Shown here: piece by piece, positions 1 to 11,530 of the stretch | How the letters are laid out: each line of letters opens with the position of its first letter | Numbering within the stretch: the stretch's first letter is position 1 | Assembly: GCA_036874045.1 (NCBI GenBank) | Contig: CM072344.1 | Coordinates: 11,256,501-11,320,500 of the forward strand | Direction: 5' to 3' | Source: Cymodocea nodosa | Lineage: Eukaryota > Streptophyta > Magnoliopsida > Alismatales > Cymodoceaceae | Length of the DNA: 64,000 nt | Notes under the pieces: generated by a model | Told to the model about the DNA's origin: nothing | Seen by the model: only the letters and a program-made list of their open reading frames with translations | Databases searched by the model: none | Made by a program: the position numbers and the translations under genes

Positions 1-1046
1 ATTTCATCTGCATATTTTTCCTGATTTAAAAATATACCTTTATCTATTTGTTTAATTTGAAGTCCTAGAAAATATGAAAGTTCTCCTATCATACTCATTT
101 CAAACTAATTAGTCATCTCTTCAGAGAATATTTCTATCAACTTATCAGAGGTTGCTCCAAAGATTATATCATCCACGTATATTTGAACAACAATCTGATC
201 TTTACCATCTCTCTTAATAAATAGAGTATGATCCACTTTTCCCATGATATAGCATTTTTCTATTAAAAAAGTAGAAAATCTTTCATACCATGATCTACGT
301 GCTTGCTTCAAACCATATAAGGCTTTCTTCAATTTATACACAAAGTCAGGATTTTTAATATCTTCAAATCCAGGTGGTTGTTTTACATAGACTTCTTCAT
401 TAATTAAACCATTTAGAAATGCACTCTTTACATCCATTTGATATAATTTAAATTCCATATAACAAGCATAGGCCAACAATATTCTAATACTTTCTAACCT
501 AGCCACAGGAGCAAATGTTTCATCATAATCTAATCCTTCTTCCTGTGTATACCCTTGTGCAACTAATCTAGCTTTATTCCTTATAATTTGACCAATTTCG
601 TTAGTTTTGTTTCTAAAGATCCACTTTGTACCTATTATGGACTGATTTTCTGGTGGAGAGACTAATTCCCATACATCATTTCTGATGAATTGATTTAGTT
701 ATTCTTGCATTGCCACTATCCAATTTTCATCAGATAATGCTTCTTGTATATTCCTTGGTTCCACCATAGAAACAAACATACAGATACTATTTAAATTTAC
801 TGAAGCTCTAGTTTTAACTCCCTCATTAATATTACCAATGACTTGACTAATGGGATGTGATGAAGAATAACGCCAATTTCTCTGATTTTCCTCAATATTC
901 TCATCAACATCTGAAAGTCCATCACTTTCATCATTAGTTTGATCATTTAAGTTCATATTTTTTATTTTCTCAAATAAATCATCAATCTCTTTATTGATCT
1001 CTAACTCATTTGGAAAATTGATCATATCATCATTATCATCTTTAGA
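1..1046 (-). pseudogene. pol: Element A pol: reverse transcriptase part (broken)
   Basis: Copia reverse transcriptase on the minus strand. The conserved block with [11 protein letters not shown] lies near 430-450 and the catalytic YVDD box ([10 protein letters not shown]) near 155-185. The 'NWRYSSSHP' segment that links integrase to RT is near 870. Relative to element B the frame is interrupted at 105-107, where B has Gln, and near 700. One conserved '[10 protein letters not shown]' motif has Pro changed to Arg. The protein would copy element RNA into DNA in the cytoplasmic particle, but this copy cannot make it intact. RNase H lies outside the window. Confidence 0.88.
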
Positions 1047-1175
1047 TTGAGATTCTCTAAGAGAATTTTCATTGAAGCTTACATGGAGGATTTCTTCAAT
1101 AGTCCTAGAAGTCTTGTTATATACTCTATAGGCTTTACTTCTAGTAGAGTAACCTACAAAAATTCCTTCATCCGA

Positions 1176-1943
1176 TTAGGCTTGAAATTTATCCCTTTTA
1201 TCCTTAGTATGAATGCAGCCAAATGGTTTCATATAGGAAATTTTTGGAACCCTATTAAACATAATTTCAAAAGGAGTTTTATTAACATGAGGTCTTAAAT
1301 GACTTCTGTTAATAACATAACAAGCTGTATTTACTACTTCAGCCCAAAGATTTTGAGGTAACTTATGTTCATTCAACATAGTTCTGGCCATTTCTTGAAG
1401 TGATCTATTCTTTCTCTCAACAATACCATTTTGACACGGTGCTCTTGGAAAAGAAAATCTGTGATCAATGCCAGACTCATTACAATAGTTATCCATTTGA
1501 TCATTATCAAATTCAGTTCCATGATCACTCCTATGTTTTTGAATAGAGACACTTTGCTCATTTTGAACAAAATTGCAAAACATTTTAAATTTTTCAAAAA
1601 CTTCTATCTTAGATGCTAGAAAATATACCCAAGTGTATCTAGAGAAGTCATCTACTAAAACAAATACATACTGTTTACCACCAAGACTCATGATTCTTGT
1701 TGGTCCAAATTGATCCATCTGTATAAGTTCTAAGACTCTCTTGCTTGAAATATCAGTTTTGGATTTAAAAGAGTTTTTGTGAAGTTTACCTAACTCAAAT
1801 GCATCACACATAAAGTTCTTTGAGTATTTAATCTTTGGTAAACCTCTCACTAAATGTTTTCTAGATAATTTATGTAACAATTTCTTATTTATATGCACAA
1901 TCCTTCTATGCGATAGATATGCATCACTAGTTTCAGCTAGCAA
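1176..1943 (-). pseudogene. pol: Element A pol: integrase part (broken)
   Basis: Integrase N-terminus and catalytic core, about 255 codons open. The N-terminal zinc site HHCC keeps H12, H17 and C46, but the last Cys (codon 49) is Phe (CDAFELGK). The core keeps the three acidic positions: Asp in 'MDQFGP', Asp in 'RSDHGTEF' and Glu in 'GIVERKN'. A frameshift near 1176-1215 joins 'KPFGC' to the following region with loss of several residues compared with B. It would insert the element cDNA into the genome; the damaged zinc finger and the frameshift make activity unlikely. Confidence 0.87.
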
Positions 1944-2072
1944 ACATGAATTTAAATCAACTGCACTAGAAGGTAAAGATAAAATACATACAGAACCTTT
2001 TCTTTTAGCAATAAACTTAATTTCATCTGTATTTTTATCAATTATTTTGCATACATTATCTTCAAATACTAC

Positions 2073-2333
2073 TTAATATCCATTTTTAGTTAGTTTTATG
2101 ACCCTCAGCAAATTAAATCCTAGGTTTTCTACATATAGTACATTTGAAATAACACAAGTAGGAGTTATTTGAACATTGCCCATACCTATGAGTTTATCTT
2201 TGCTTTTGTTTCTAAATGTTACACTTCCTTTCATGGTATTTGTAAAATTTTGTAACAGACTTTTTTGTCTGGTCATGTGACTTGACGCTCCACTATCCAA
2301 GATCCATTTTGAAGTTGTTTCCTCCTGCAACAC
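2073..2333 (-). pseudogene. pol: Element A pol: aspartic protease
   Basis: Retropepsin-like protease of Ty1/copia type: the active site 'DSGASSHMT' follows 'SKWIL' near the N-terminus, in an 86-codon open stretch. It lies in the same frame as the end of gag and is separated from it by a single stop codon (TAA, 2337-2339) plus one codon. The same stop is present at the same place in element B. The protease would cut the Gag-Pol polyprotein. Downstream the frame is closed at 2073 by a stop in place of a Tyr/Val codon seen in B. Confidence 0.85.
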
Positions 2334-2336
2334 AAA

Positions 2337-4594
2337 TTAAGAAAAACTTTTTCTTGGTATCCAATGTTGTTGAGGACCAAGTTCATTAAATGCATATCTC
2401 TTCTTTTTGTTTAAAAATAGTTTAACATTATCATTTATATTCTTATTAGTTGTAAGTACTATTGATTTATCATTAGCTTCATACTCACATATAGCATTAT
2501 TGCTTTTACAATCATTCTTTTTGTTTTTAGATGTAGTATAATCAAGACCAAACAGATTTTTATCAAATGTTAATTTATTTTGGTCATGCTTATACATTTC
2601 AGTAAGTTCATACCAAGATTTTGTACTTGTATTAACACTTTACGTACATACAAAATCTTCTTCAACACAAGAATTTTTTGTTTTATCACATGTAGAATGA
2701 GTAATTGGTCTAATACTAGTGTATTGAATTACATGCTCAGGTTTTTGAATTTTCTGTTTACTACAATTGTCTGAAATTTTAGAAACATTAGAAACTGAAT
2801 TTCCAGAATAAGAAACAAGATTTTTAGAAACATTTATAGTCATGTTAGAAGTACAATTTGACAAATCACATTGATTTATATTATTACTTCATGATTCATC
2901 CCTTGAAGTACCTACTTCTACATATTTATTACCTTGTTTCGTAATAAAAGGAAATTTAGTCTTAGATTTACTTGAACTGCAACTAATAAATCCTTTATTG
3001 GCTTGAGATTCAGGATATTCAGGATAATCAAATCCTAAGCCAAATTTATAAGACACCGCAGGGGTACTAGTTTGTTTGTCTAACTTAGTTTCACTTAAAT
3101 TCCATTTCTCAATAGTAGAATTTAAATCTTGCTCTCTCAGTTTTAATTTTTCTATCTCTAATTCAAGTTCATTTATATTGTTTCTCAACATTTCATTTTT
3201 AGATTCTATCTTTAATTTTTCAGCATTTATATTCTGTATTTGTTCATGTAAGATACATTCATTAAATCTAAATTTTTGCAAATCTCTAGCATGATTTTCA
3301 TTATCACATTTAAACTTTTCTAAAGTAGTAGATAGGAAACAATTTTCTTCTTCCATAATGGATGAAGATTTTCTAATATTCTTATTTTCCAGTTTACATA
3401 CTTTAAGCTTTTGTAATAATGCTTGATAAGCACATAATAATTCATCAATGTTGAAATCTGAATGACTTTCTGGATCAGATATTACCTCAGACTCATCTAC
3501 CATGAAGCACACATGAGCAACGTCTTCAACTCTTGTTCTCCTTCTAAATGTGAAGATTTTGATGCTGATTCCTCAGATTCAGACTCTTCAGACGTGTCAT
3601 CCCAAGTGACCTTCAAAGCCTTTTTCTTGTAAAACTTTTTCTAATTTTTCTGAACCGTCTTCTTCTGATTTATCCTACTTTGCTTTTCATTTTTCCTCAT
3701 AGGACAGTCTGGAGAAAGATGTCCAGGTTTCTTATAGTTGTAACATACATACTTTCTGGATGAAGAATTCTTGTCATTCAATGATTTTAACGTTGAGGGT
3801 TTATCATTTTTGTTCCTTTGCTGTTTCCTAGCTTTCCATGCTTTCTTGAATTTCCTATTCAGCAAAATCAAATCCTCGTCAGAATCAGTAGATATATCAG
3901 AATCTAAATTAATTTCGATGGCTATTTCTTTCTTCATTTTTAGTTTGTTGTGACTTAGTGATTCATTTAATTGAACTTCATAAGCTCTTAAATTTCCTAT
4001 AAGTTCATTCATAGTATAAACATTTAAATCTCGTGATTCCTCAATTGATATTACTTTCTAAGACCATTTAGAACTTAGGGATCTGAGAATTTTCCTCACC
4101 AAATCCTTCTGTTCAAAATTCTTTCTTAAACATTTTAAAGAGTTTTTGATATCAAGAAATCTGGAAAACATCTAAGAAATAATTTCGTCTTCATGCATCT
4201 TAAAGAGTTCATACTTATGAATCAACATGTTTATTTTTGTCTCTTTAACTTGAGAAGTACCTTCATGTGAAACTTCTAATGCATGCCACACCTCATAAGC
4301 AGATTTATATGCTGACACTTTACTGAACTATTCATAACTCAATGCACAAAATAAAATATTTAAGCCCTTAGCATTTAGAGTTTCATTTTCTTTTTCAATA
4401 ATTGTCCAAGTATTATAAGGAGTAGTTAACGGAGTATATGGTTTAGAAATCATGAACCACAACTTATGATCTATACTTTGATGAAAAACAGTCATCCTAT
4501 ATTTCCAATATTCAAAATATATTCCATTAAATAAAGGAGGACGATTAAGATTTTGGCCTTCATATAAAGAAAAATTACCATTTCTAGTAGCCAT
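2337..4594 (-). pseudogene. gag: Element A gag (broken)
   Basis: Start codon at 4594 after the leader ('MATRNGNFSLYEGQN'). The N-terminal part, with 'RPPLF...YWKYRM', is the copia capsid domain of the UBN2/DUF4219 type. A nucleocapsid zinc knuckle lies near 3700-3760, but its second Cys is Tyr (CYNYKKPGHLSPDC), so it should not bind zinc. A long Lys/Glu/Asn-rich coiled-coil tail covers about 2890-3512. Stops and frameshifts lie near 4326 (Gln to TAG compared with B), 4012-4060, 3513-3640 and 2865-2888. Gag would form the virus-like particle; this copy is dead. Confidence 0.85.
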
Positions 4595-4792
4595 TTTACC
4601 TTAAATTTTTCAACCTATTTGATTTTAAACAGTTTAAAAACTTTAAAACAACTTAAGCCTTAAATCAAGAAAGTTAAACGTATGCTCAGATATTAATTTC
4701 TGTTTAAAAACAAGGAAGGTAGAATAAGTAATGATATTAAATAAGTTGGTATCGATTTTATACCAAAAATTATTAACAAAGCTCTGATACCA
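4595..4792 (-). promoter_or_regulatory. Element A primer binding site and leader
   Basis: On the minus strand 4792-4781 reads TGGTATCAGAGC, the standard plant Ty1/copia site complementary to the 3' end of initiator tRNA-Met. It lies two bases (AG) inside the LTR end (4795). The remaining ~185 bases are the untranslated leader to the gag ATG. The same leader is found at 11331-11528 (B) and 21138-21332 (D). Confidence 0.93.
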
Positions 4793-4794
4793 CT

Positions 4795-6440
4795 TGTAGG
4801 ATCGTATGGCTACACAAGAGGGGGGTGAATTGTGTACTTTTAATATTTTCTAAAATATAATTGAAACTTTAAATCTCATAAACAAGTTGAGACATTGTTT
4901 TCATAAAATCATTTTTATTCAAGGTTTCAATTACAATATACAATTCAATTCTCCTTAGAAATTGTAGATGCAATTATATTTCGATACCATGTATCATCTA
5001 AACAAGTTCATAACTACAAATAGAGAAAACTAATTTGCGAAATTTAAAACTTTTCTCCCTGTTTGAGATTTTTCTTCTTCTTCTTTTTCTTCTTCAGTGA
5101 CAAATATCTTGTCTTTTCATGCTTCACCAAATTTACTTTCTTCTGATACTTCAAATTTTCAGTGACGAAAATCTTACCTTTTTATGCTTCACTGAACTTT
5201 CTTCCACTTGAGAGATTTTTCCCGAAGAGGTGTTTTTGATCCCTGAAAAAGATTTTTCTTTTGGTGTGCAGGGATGGTTTGATCCTTGAAAAGATTTTTT
5301 GTTTTTTGTGCAAGGATGGTTTGATCAACGAGAATTCTATGCCTTTTATACTATATCTTCATTTCATGCATATCCTTCACGTTTAACCACTACCAGTTTT
5401 CCATTTCTCCACGTCTTTTCATTTTTCTTCATCGAAACACACACGTTCTAACCCACGTTTATATTTCGAATTTTCCTTAATCATCAGTCTTGGATCTCTG
5501 AAAAATTTCCTACAAAATAAACTTTCTCGTCTAGAAGTTTTTCATCAATGTAATAAGAAGTCGTTACTTTAATGTTAACTAAACAAGTAACACAAGTATA
5601 TATATAACTTAACATTTCTAACTTAACGAGTTCCTCATGTGCCATTTCACGTGAGAAGTACTGTAGTTAATTCAACGAACTATGTTCATGGTGTTATGCT
5701 ATCTCAACAAACCATCTCCGTTGTGTTATGATAACTCAACGAACCATTTCCGTTGTGTTATGATAACTGAACGATCCATTTCCATTGTGTTATGATAACT
5801 CAACGATCCATTTCCGTTGTGTAATAAACAAATGTTTTTATAATAAGAATTTTACCACGTGCAAAAATAACAACTTAAGTTTATAACGCTAACCTAACGC
5901 GTTGCCTTAGTGTTCAATATAGCAACTCAACGCGTTTAGTTATGTTAACTTAACGAGTTAAACATGTCCACCTCACGTGATACAATACAAAATTCGTAAC
6001 TTATAATTTCACCACATGTATAACACTAACTTAACGAGTTGGTCTCTTCTTTTACTCACTAACTTAATGAGTTATCATGTGACCTATTTTAACCTTTAAG
6101 CCTCTAACTTAATGAGTTCTCACGTGACCACTATACAAACAAAACTCTAACTTAACGAGTTGTCTAAACGTGCACTACTCATGATACAGAAGATATAACA
6201 TTAAAACATATCATGCTTTTCAATAAAAACACACGTTAACTTAACGTTTAGCTAAATGATAAATTAATGCAACGAAACGACTAGTTATTAACTTCAGATC
6301 CAATATAAACAAGTATTTATATCAGTATGTTTTTTTCTGTATTAATTGATGATTTTAATTGCTTTTCACAAGCAATAGTAATTGAGCAAAATATGATTAG
6401 TTTCATTTAGCACACATCATCAAAACAAAAATACTCAACA
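4795..6440 (-). repeat. Element A 5' LTR (1646 bp)
   Basis: Bounded on the plus strand by TGTAGG at 4795 and CAACA at 6440, that is TG...CA ends. On the minus strand a TATA box (TATAAAAGG) is at 5350-5342, and the C-rich R/U5 motif (plus-strand GAGGGGGGTGAATTGTG) lies near 4817-4833. The U3 half (about 5600-6170) carries at least six near-palindromes AACTTAACGAGTT (5621, 5947, 6028, 6061, 6106, 6149) mixed with CACGTG boxes. A tandem array of about four units of ~32 bp lies at about 5690-5823. Two homologues lie at 11531-13285 and 21335-22924. Confidence 0.92.
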
Positions 6441-7998
6441 CCTTAAAATAATACAATCTGAAATTTTTAGTTCCTTGTATATATCTAAATATTCTTTTAA
6501 CTTCAATTAAGTGTGATTCCTTAGGATTAGATTGAAATCTAGCACAAACACACACAGCAAACATAATATCAGGTATACTAGCAGTCAAATAAAGTAAAGA
6601 ATCAATCATACTTCTATATTTTCTTTGATGTATAGATTTCCCTATGTCATCAATATCTAACTTTAAAGTAGTACTCATAGGAGTTCCTCGAATCCTTGTA
6701 TCATTAAAATTAAATTTCTTAAGCATTTGATCTGCATATTTTTCCTGATTTAAAAATATACCTTTATCCATTTGTTTAATTTGAAGTCCTAGAAAATATG
6801 AAAGTTCTTCTATCATACTCATTTCAAACTGATTAGTCTTCTCTTTAGAGAATATTTCTATCAACTTATCAAAGGTTGCTCCAAAGATTATATCATCCAC
6901 ATATATTTGAACAACAATATGATCTTTACCATCTCTCTTAATAAATAGAGTATGATCCACTTTTCCCATGATATAGCATTTTTCTATTAAAAAAGTAGAC
7001 AATCTTTCATACCAAGATCTAGGTGCTTGCTTCAAACCATATAAGGCTTTCTTCAATTTATACACAAAGTCAAGATTTTTAATATCTTCAAATCCAGGTG
7101 GTTGTTTTACATAGACTTCTTCATTAATTAAACCATTTAGAAATGCACTCTTTACATCCATTTGATATAATATAAAATCCATATAACAAGCATAGGCCAA
7201 CAATATTCTAATACTTTCAAACCTAGCCATAGGAGCAAATGTTTCATCATAATTTAATCCTTCTTCCTGTGTATACCCTTGTGCAACTAATCTAGCTTTA
7301 TTCCTTATAATTTGACCAATTTCGTTAGTTTTGTTTCTAAAGGTCCACTTTGTACCTATTATGGACTGATTTTCTGGTGGAGAGACTAATTCCCATACAT
7401 CATTTCTAATGAATTGATTTAGTTCTTCTTGCATTGCCACTATCCAATTTTCATCAGATAATGCTTCTTGTATATTCCTTGGTTCCACCATAGAAACAAA
7501 CATACACATACTATTTAAATTTACTGAAGCTCTAGTTTTAACTCCCTCATTAATATTACCAATAACTTGAGTAATGGGATGTGATGAAGAATAACGCCAA
7601 TTTCTCTGATTTTCCTCAATATTCTCATCAAAATCTGAAAGTCCATCACTTTCATCATTAGTTTGATCATTTAAGTTCATATTTTTTATTTTCTCAAATA
7701 AATTATCAATCTCTTTATTGATCCCTAACTCTTTTGGAAGATTGATCAAATCATCATTATCAGCTTTAGATTGAGATTCTCTAAGAGAATTTTCATTGAA
7801 GCTTACATGGAGGGTTTCTTCAATAGTCCTAGAAGTCTTGTTATATACTCTATAGGCTTTACTTCTAATAGAGTAACCTACAAAAATTCCTTCATCCGTC
7901 TTGGCTTGAAATTTATCCCTTTTATCCTTAGTATTAAGAATAAAACACTTGCAGCCAAATGGTTTCATGTAGGAAATTTTTGGAACCCTATTAAACAT
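6441..7998 (-). pseudogene. pol: Element B pol: integrase C-terminus and reverse transcriptase, cut by element A
   Basis: Longest open pol segment in the copia elements (about 520 codons). It begins in the integrase C-terminal region ('KPFGCKCFILN...GIFVGYS'), crosses the 'NWRYSSSHP' linker and runs through a full RT with [11 protein letters not shown], '[10 protein letters not shown]' and the catalytic YVDD box near 6890. It ends after 'GTKNFRLYYFK', just before RNase H. The last dozen codons of the open frame (6403-6440) are read from the LTR of A and are not part of the protein. Little else is damaged in this segment, so B was fairly intact when A landed. Confidence 0.9.
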
Positions 7999-8066
7999 AA
8001 TTTCAAAAGGAGTTTTATTAACATGAGGTCTTAAATGACTTCTGTTAATAACATAACAAGCTGTAT

Positions 8067-8678
8067 TTACTGCTTCAGCTTAACGATTTTGAGGTAACTA
8101 TGTTCATTCAACATAGTTCTAGCCATTTCTTGAAGTGATCTATTCTTTCTCACAACAACACCATTTTGACACGGTGCTCTTGGAAAAGAAAATCTGTGAT
8201 CAATGTCATGCTCATTACAATAGTTATCCATTTCATCATTATCAAATTTAGTTCCATGATCACTTCTAAGTTTTTGAATAGAGACACTCTGCTCATTTTG
8301 AACAAAATTACAAAACATTTTAAATTTTTGAAAAACTTCTGTCTTAGATGCTAGAAAATATACCCAAGTGTATCTAGAGAAGTCATCTACTAAAACAAAT
8401 ACATACCGTTTACAACCAAGACTCATGATTCTTGTTGGTCCAAATAGATCCATATGTATAAGTTCTAAGACTCTCTTGCTTGAAATATCAGTTTTGGATT
8501 TAAAAGAGTTTTTATGAAGTTTACCTAACTCACATGCATCACACATAAAGTCCTTTGAGTATTTAATCTTTGGTAAACATCTCACTAAATGTTTTCTGGA
8601 TAGTTTATGTAACAGTTTCATATTTATATGCCCAATCCTTCTATGCCATAGATATGCATCACTAGTTTCAACTAGCAA
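8067..8678 (-). pseudogene. pol: Element B pol: integrase zinc finger and core, catalytic Glu lost
   Basis: The HHCC zinc site is complete here (H12, H17, C46, C49: 'LWHRRIGHIN' and 'CDACELGK'). The first two catalytic Asp residues are present ('MDLFGP', 'RSDHGTKF'), but the third acidic residue is Val: 'NGVVVRKN' where A has 'NGIVERKN'. A frameshift near 8085-8100 ('NEHSYLK' instead of 'NEHKLPQNLW') closes the frame. Integrases need all three acids, so this copy would be inactive even with the frame restored. Confidence 0.87.
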
Positions 8679-8795
8679 ACATGAATTTAAATCAACTGCA
8701 CCCGAAGGTAAAGATAAAATACATACAGAACCTTTTCTTTTAGCAATAAACTTAATTTCATCTGTATTTTTATCAATTATTTTGCATACATTTTC

Positions 8796-9068
8796 TTAAA
8801 ACACTACATAATATCCATTTTCAGTTAGTTTTATGACACTCAGCAAATTAAATCCTAGGTTTTCTACATATAGTACATTCGAAATAACACAAGTAGGAGT
8901 TATTTGAACATTGCCCATACCTATGAGTTTATCTTTGCTTTTGTTTCCAAATGTTACACTTCCTTTCATGGTATTTGTAAAATTTTGTAATAGACTTTTT
9001 TGTCCAGTCATGTGACTTGACGCTCCACTGTCCAAGATCCATTTTGATGTTGTTTCCTCCTGCAACAC
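8796..9068 (-). pseudogene. pol: Element B pol: aspartic protease
   Basis: About 90 codons with the copia retropepsin motif 'DSGASSHMT' near the start and 'VLYVENLGFNLLS' toward the end. It is in frame with gag and separated from it by a TAA stop (9072-9074) and one codon, as in element A. The stretch 8679-8795 between protease and the open integrase is in the same frame and contains a stop. Confidence 0.85.
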
Positions 9069-9071
9069 AAA

Positions 9072-11330
9072 TTAAGAAAAGCTTTTTCTTAGTACCCATT
9101 GTTGTTGAGGAACAAGTTCATTAAATGCATATTTCTTCTTTTTGTTTAAAAATAGTTTAACATTATCATTTATATTCTTATTAGTTGTAAGTACTATTGA
9201 TTTATCATTAGCTTCATACTCACATATAGCATTATTACTTTTACAATCATTCTTTTTATTTTCAGATGTAGTATAATCAAGACCAAACATATTTTTATCA
9301 GATGTTAATTTATTTTGGTCATGCTTATACATTTCTATAAGTTCATACCAAGATTTTGTACTTGTATTAACATTTTTCGTACATACAAAATCTTTTTCTG
9401 CACAAGAATATTTAGTTTTATCACATGTAGAATGAGTAAATGGTCTAATACCAGTGTATTGAATTACATGTTCAGGTTTCTGAATTTTTAGTTTACTACA
9501 ATTGTCTGAAATTTTAGAATCATTAGAAATTGAATTTCCAGAATAAGAAACAAGATTTTTAGAAACATTTATAATCATGTTAGAAGTACAATTTGACAAA
9601 TCACATTGATTTATATTATTACTGCATGATTCATCCCTTGAAGTACCTACTTCTACATATTTATTACCTTGTTTCATAGTAAAAGGAAATTTAGTCTTAG
9701 ATTTACTTGAACTGCAACTAATAAATCCTTTATTGGCTTGAGATTCAAGATACTCAGGATAATCAAATCCTAAGTCAAATTTATAAGACACCGCAGGGGT
9801 ACTAGTTAGTTTGTCTAACTTAGTTTGACTTAAATTCCATTTCTCAATGGTAGAATTTAAATCTTGCTCTCTTAGTTTTAATTTATCTATCTCTAATTCA
9901 AGTTCATTTATATTGTTTCTCAACATTTCATTTTCAGATTCTATCTTTAATTTTTTAGCATTTATATTCTGTATTTGTTCATGCAAGATACATTCATTAA
10001 ATCTAAATTTTTGCAAATCTCTAGCATGATTTTCATTATCACATTTAAACTTTTCTAAAGTAGTAGATAGGAAACAATTTTCTTCTTCCATAATGGATGA
10101 AGATTTTCTAATATTTTTATTTTCCAGTTTACATACTTTAAGCTTTTGTAATAATGCATGATAAGCACATAATAATTCATCAAAGTTGAAATCTGAATGA
10201 CTTTCAGGATCAGATATTACCTCAGACTCATCTACCATGAAGCACACATGAGCAACATCTTCTAACTCTTGTTCTCCTTCTGAATGTGAAGATTTTTATG
10301 CTGATTACTCAGATTTAGACTCTTCAGACGTGTCATCCTAAGTGACCTTCAAAGCCTTTTTCTTGTAAAACTTTTTCTAAGTTTTCTGAGCTGTCTTCTT
10401 CTGATTTGTCCTACTTTGCTTTTCATTTTTCCTCATAGGACAATCTAGAGAAAGATGTCCAGGTTTCTTACAGTTGTAACATACATACTTTCTAGATGAA
10501 GAATTCTTGTCATTCAGTGATTTTGACGTTGAGGGTTTATCATTTTTGTTCCTTTGTTGTTTCCTAGCTTTCCATGCTTTCTTGAATTTCCTAGTCAGCA
10601 AAATCAAATCCTTGTTAGAATCGGTAGATATATCAGAATCTGAATTAATTTTGAAGACTATTTCTTTCTTCATTTTTAGTTTGTTGTGACTCAATGATTC
10701 ATTTAATTGAACTTCATAAGCTGTTAAATTTCCTATAAGTTCATTCATAATATAAACATTTAAATATCATGATTCCTCAATTGATGTTACTTTCTGAGAC
10801 CATTTAGAACTTAGGGATCTGAGAATTTTCTTCACCAAATCCTTTTGTTCAAAATTCTTTCCTAAACATTTTAAAGAGTTTATGATATCAAGAAATCTGA
10901 AAAACATCTCAGAAATATTTTCGTCTTCATGCATCTTAAAGAGTTCATACTTATGAATCAACATGTTTATTTTTGTTTCTTTAACTTTAGAAGTACCTTC
11001 ATGTGAAACTTCTAATGCATGCCACACTTCATAAGGAGATTTATATGCCGACGCTTTACTGAACTGTTCATAACTCAATGCACAAAATAAAACATTTAAG
11101 CCCTTAGCATTCAGAGTTTCATTTTCTTTTTCAGTAATTGTCCAAGTATTATAAGGAGTAGTTAATGGAGTATATGGTTTAGAAATCATGAACCAGAATT
11201 TATGATCTATACTTTGAAAAAAAATAGTCATCCTGTATTTCCAATATTCAAAATGTATTTCATCAAATAAAGGAGGACGATTAAGATTTTGGCCTTCATA
11301 TAAAGAAAACTTACCATTTCCAGTAGCCAT
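9072..11330 (-). pseudogene. gag: Element B gag (few breaks)
   Basis: Start at 11330 ('MATGNGKFSLYEGQN'). The whole gag stays in one frame, interrupted by a TGA near 10764 and by stops between 10248 and 10376. Domains in order are a capsid domain (UBN2/DUF4219-like), a nucleocapsid with an intact CX2CX4HX4C knuckle ('CYNCKKPGHLSLDC', near 10430-10480), and a 391-codon Lys/Glu/Asn-rich tail at 9072-10247 with heptad-like coiled-coil stretches. A tail of this length is typical of Sirevirus Gag. This is the best-preserved gag of the minus-strand copia copies. Confidence 0.87.
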
Positions 11331-11528
11331 TTTACCCTAGATTTTTCAACCTATTTGATTTTAAACAGTCTAAAAACTTTAAAACAACTTGAGCCTTAAA
11401 TCAAGAAAGTTAAACGTATGCTCAAATATTAATTTCTGTTTAAAAACAAGGAAGGTAGAATAAGCAATGATATTAAATAAGTTGGTATAGAATTTATATC
11501 AAAGATTATTAACAAAGCTCTGATACCA
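11331..11528 (-). promoter_or_regulatory. Element B primer binding site and leader
   Basis: The minus strand at 11528-11517 reads TGGTATCAGAGC (initiator tRNA-Met site), two bases inside the LTR edge at 11531. The following leader to the gag ATG matches the leaders of A and D. Confidence 0.92.
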
Positions 11529-11530
11529 CT

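Larger units (their letters stand above)
1..6440 (-). mobile_element. Ty1/copia (Sirevirus-type) element A, 3' end outside window
   Basis: Read on the minus strand the order is 5' LTR (6440-4795), PBS, gag, protease, integrase, reverse transcriptase; the element leaves the window inside RT, so RNase H, PPT and 3' LTR are not seen. The large gag with a long coiled-coil tail and the LTR end with a C-run (CACCCCCC) fit the Sirevirus lineage of Ty1/copia. The outer LTR end at 6440 abuts the RT reading frame of element B with no PPT between them. A is therefore best read as inserted into B rather than sharing an LTR with it. Coding capacity is broken by stops and frameshifts. Confidence 0.9.

Noticed and set aside
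5690-5823. CRISPR-like regular repeats
   Set aside because: Units abut directly without unique spacers, lie in an LTR U3 of a plant element, and vary in number between sister LTRs; this is a minisatellite.
4795-6440. A and B as a tandem pair sharing one LTR
   Set aside because: There is no PPT and no RNase H between B RT and the LTR at 6440; an insertion of A into B explains the exact LTR edge better.
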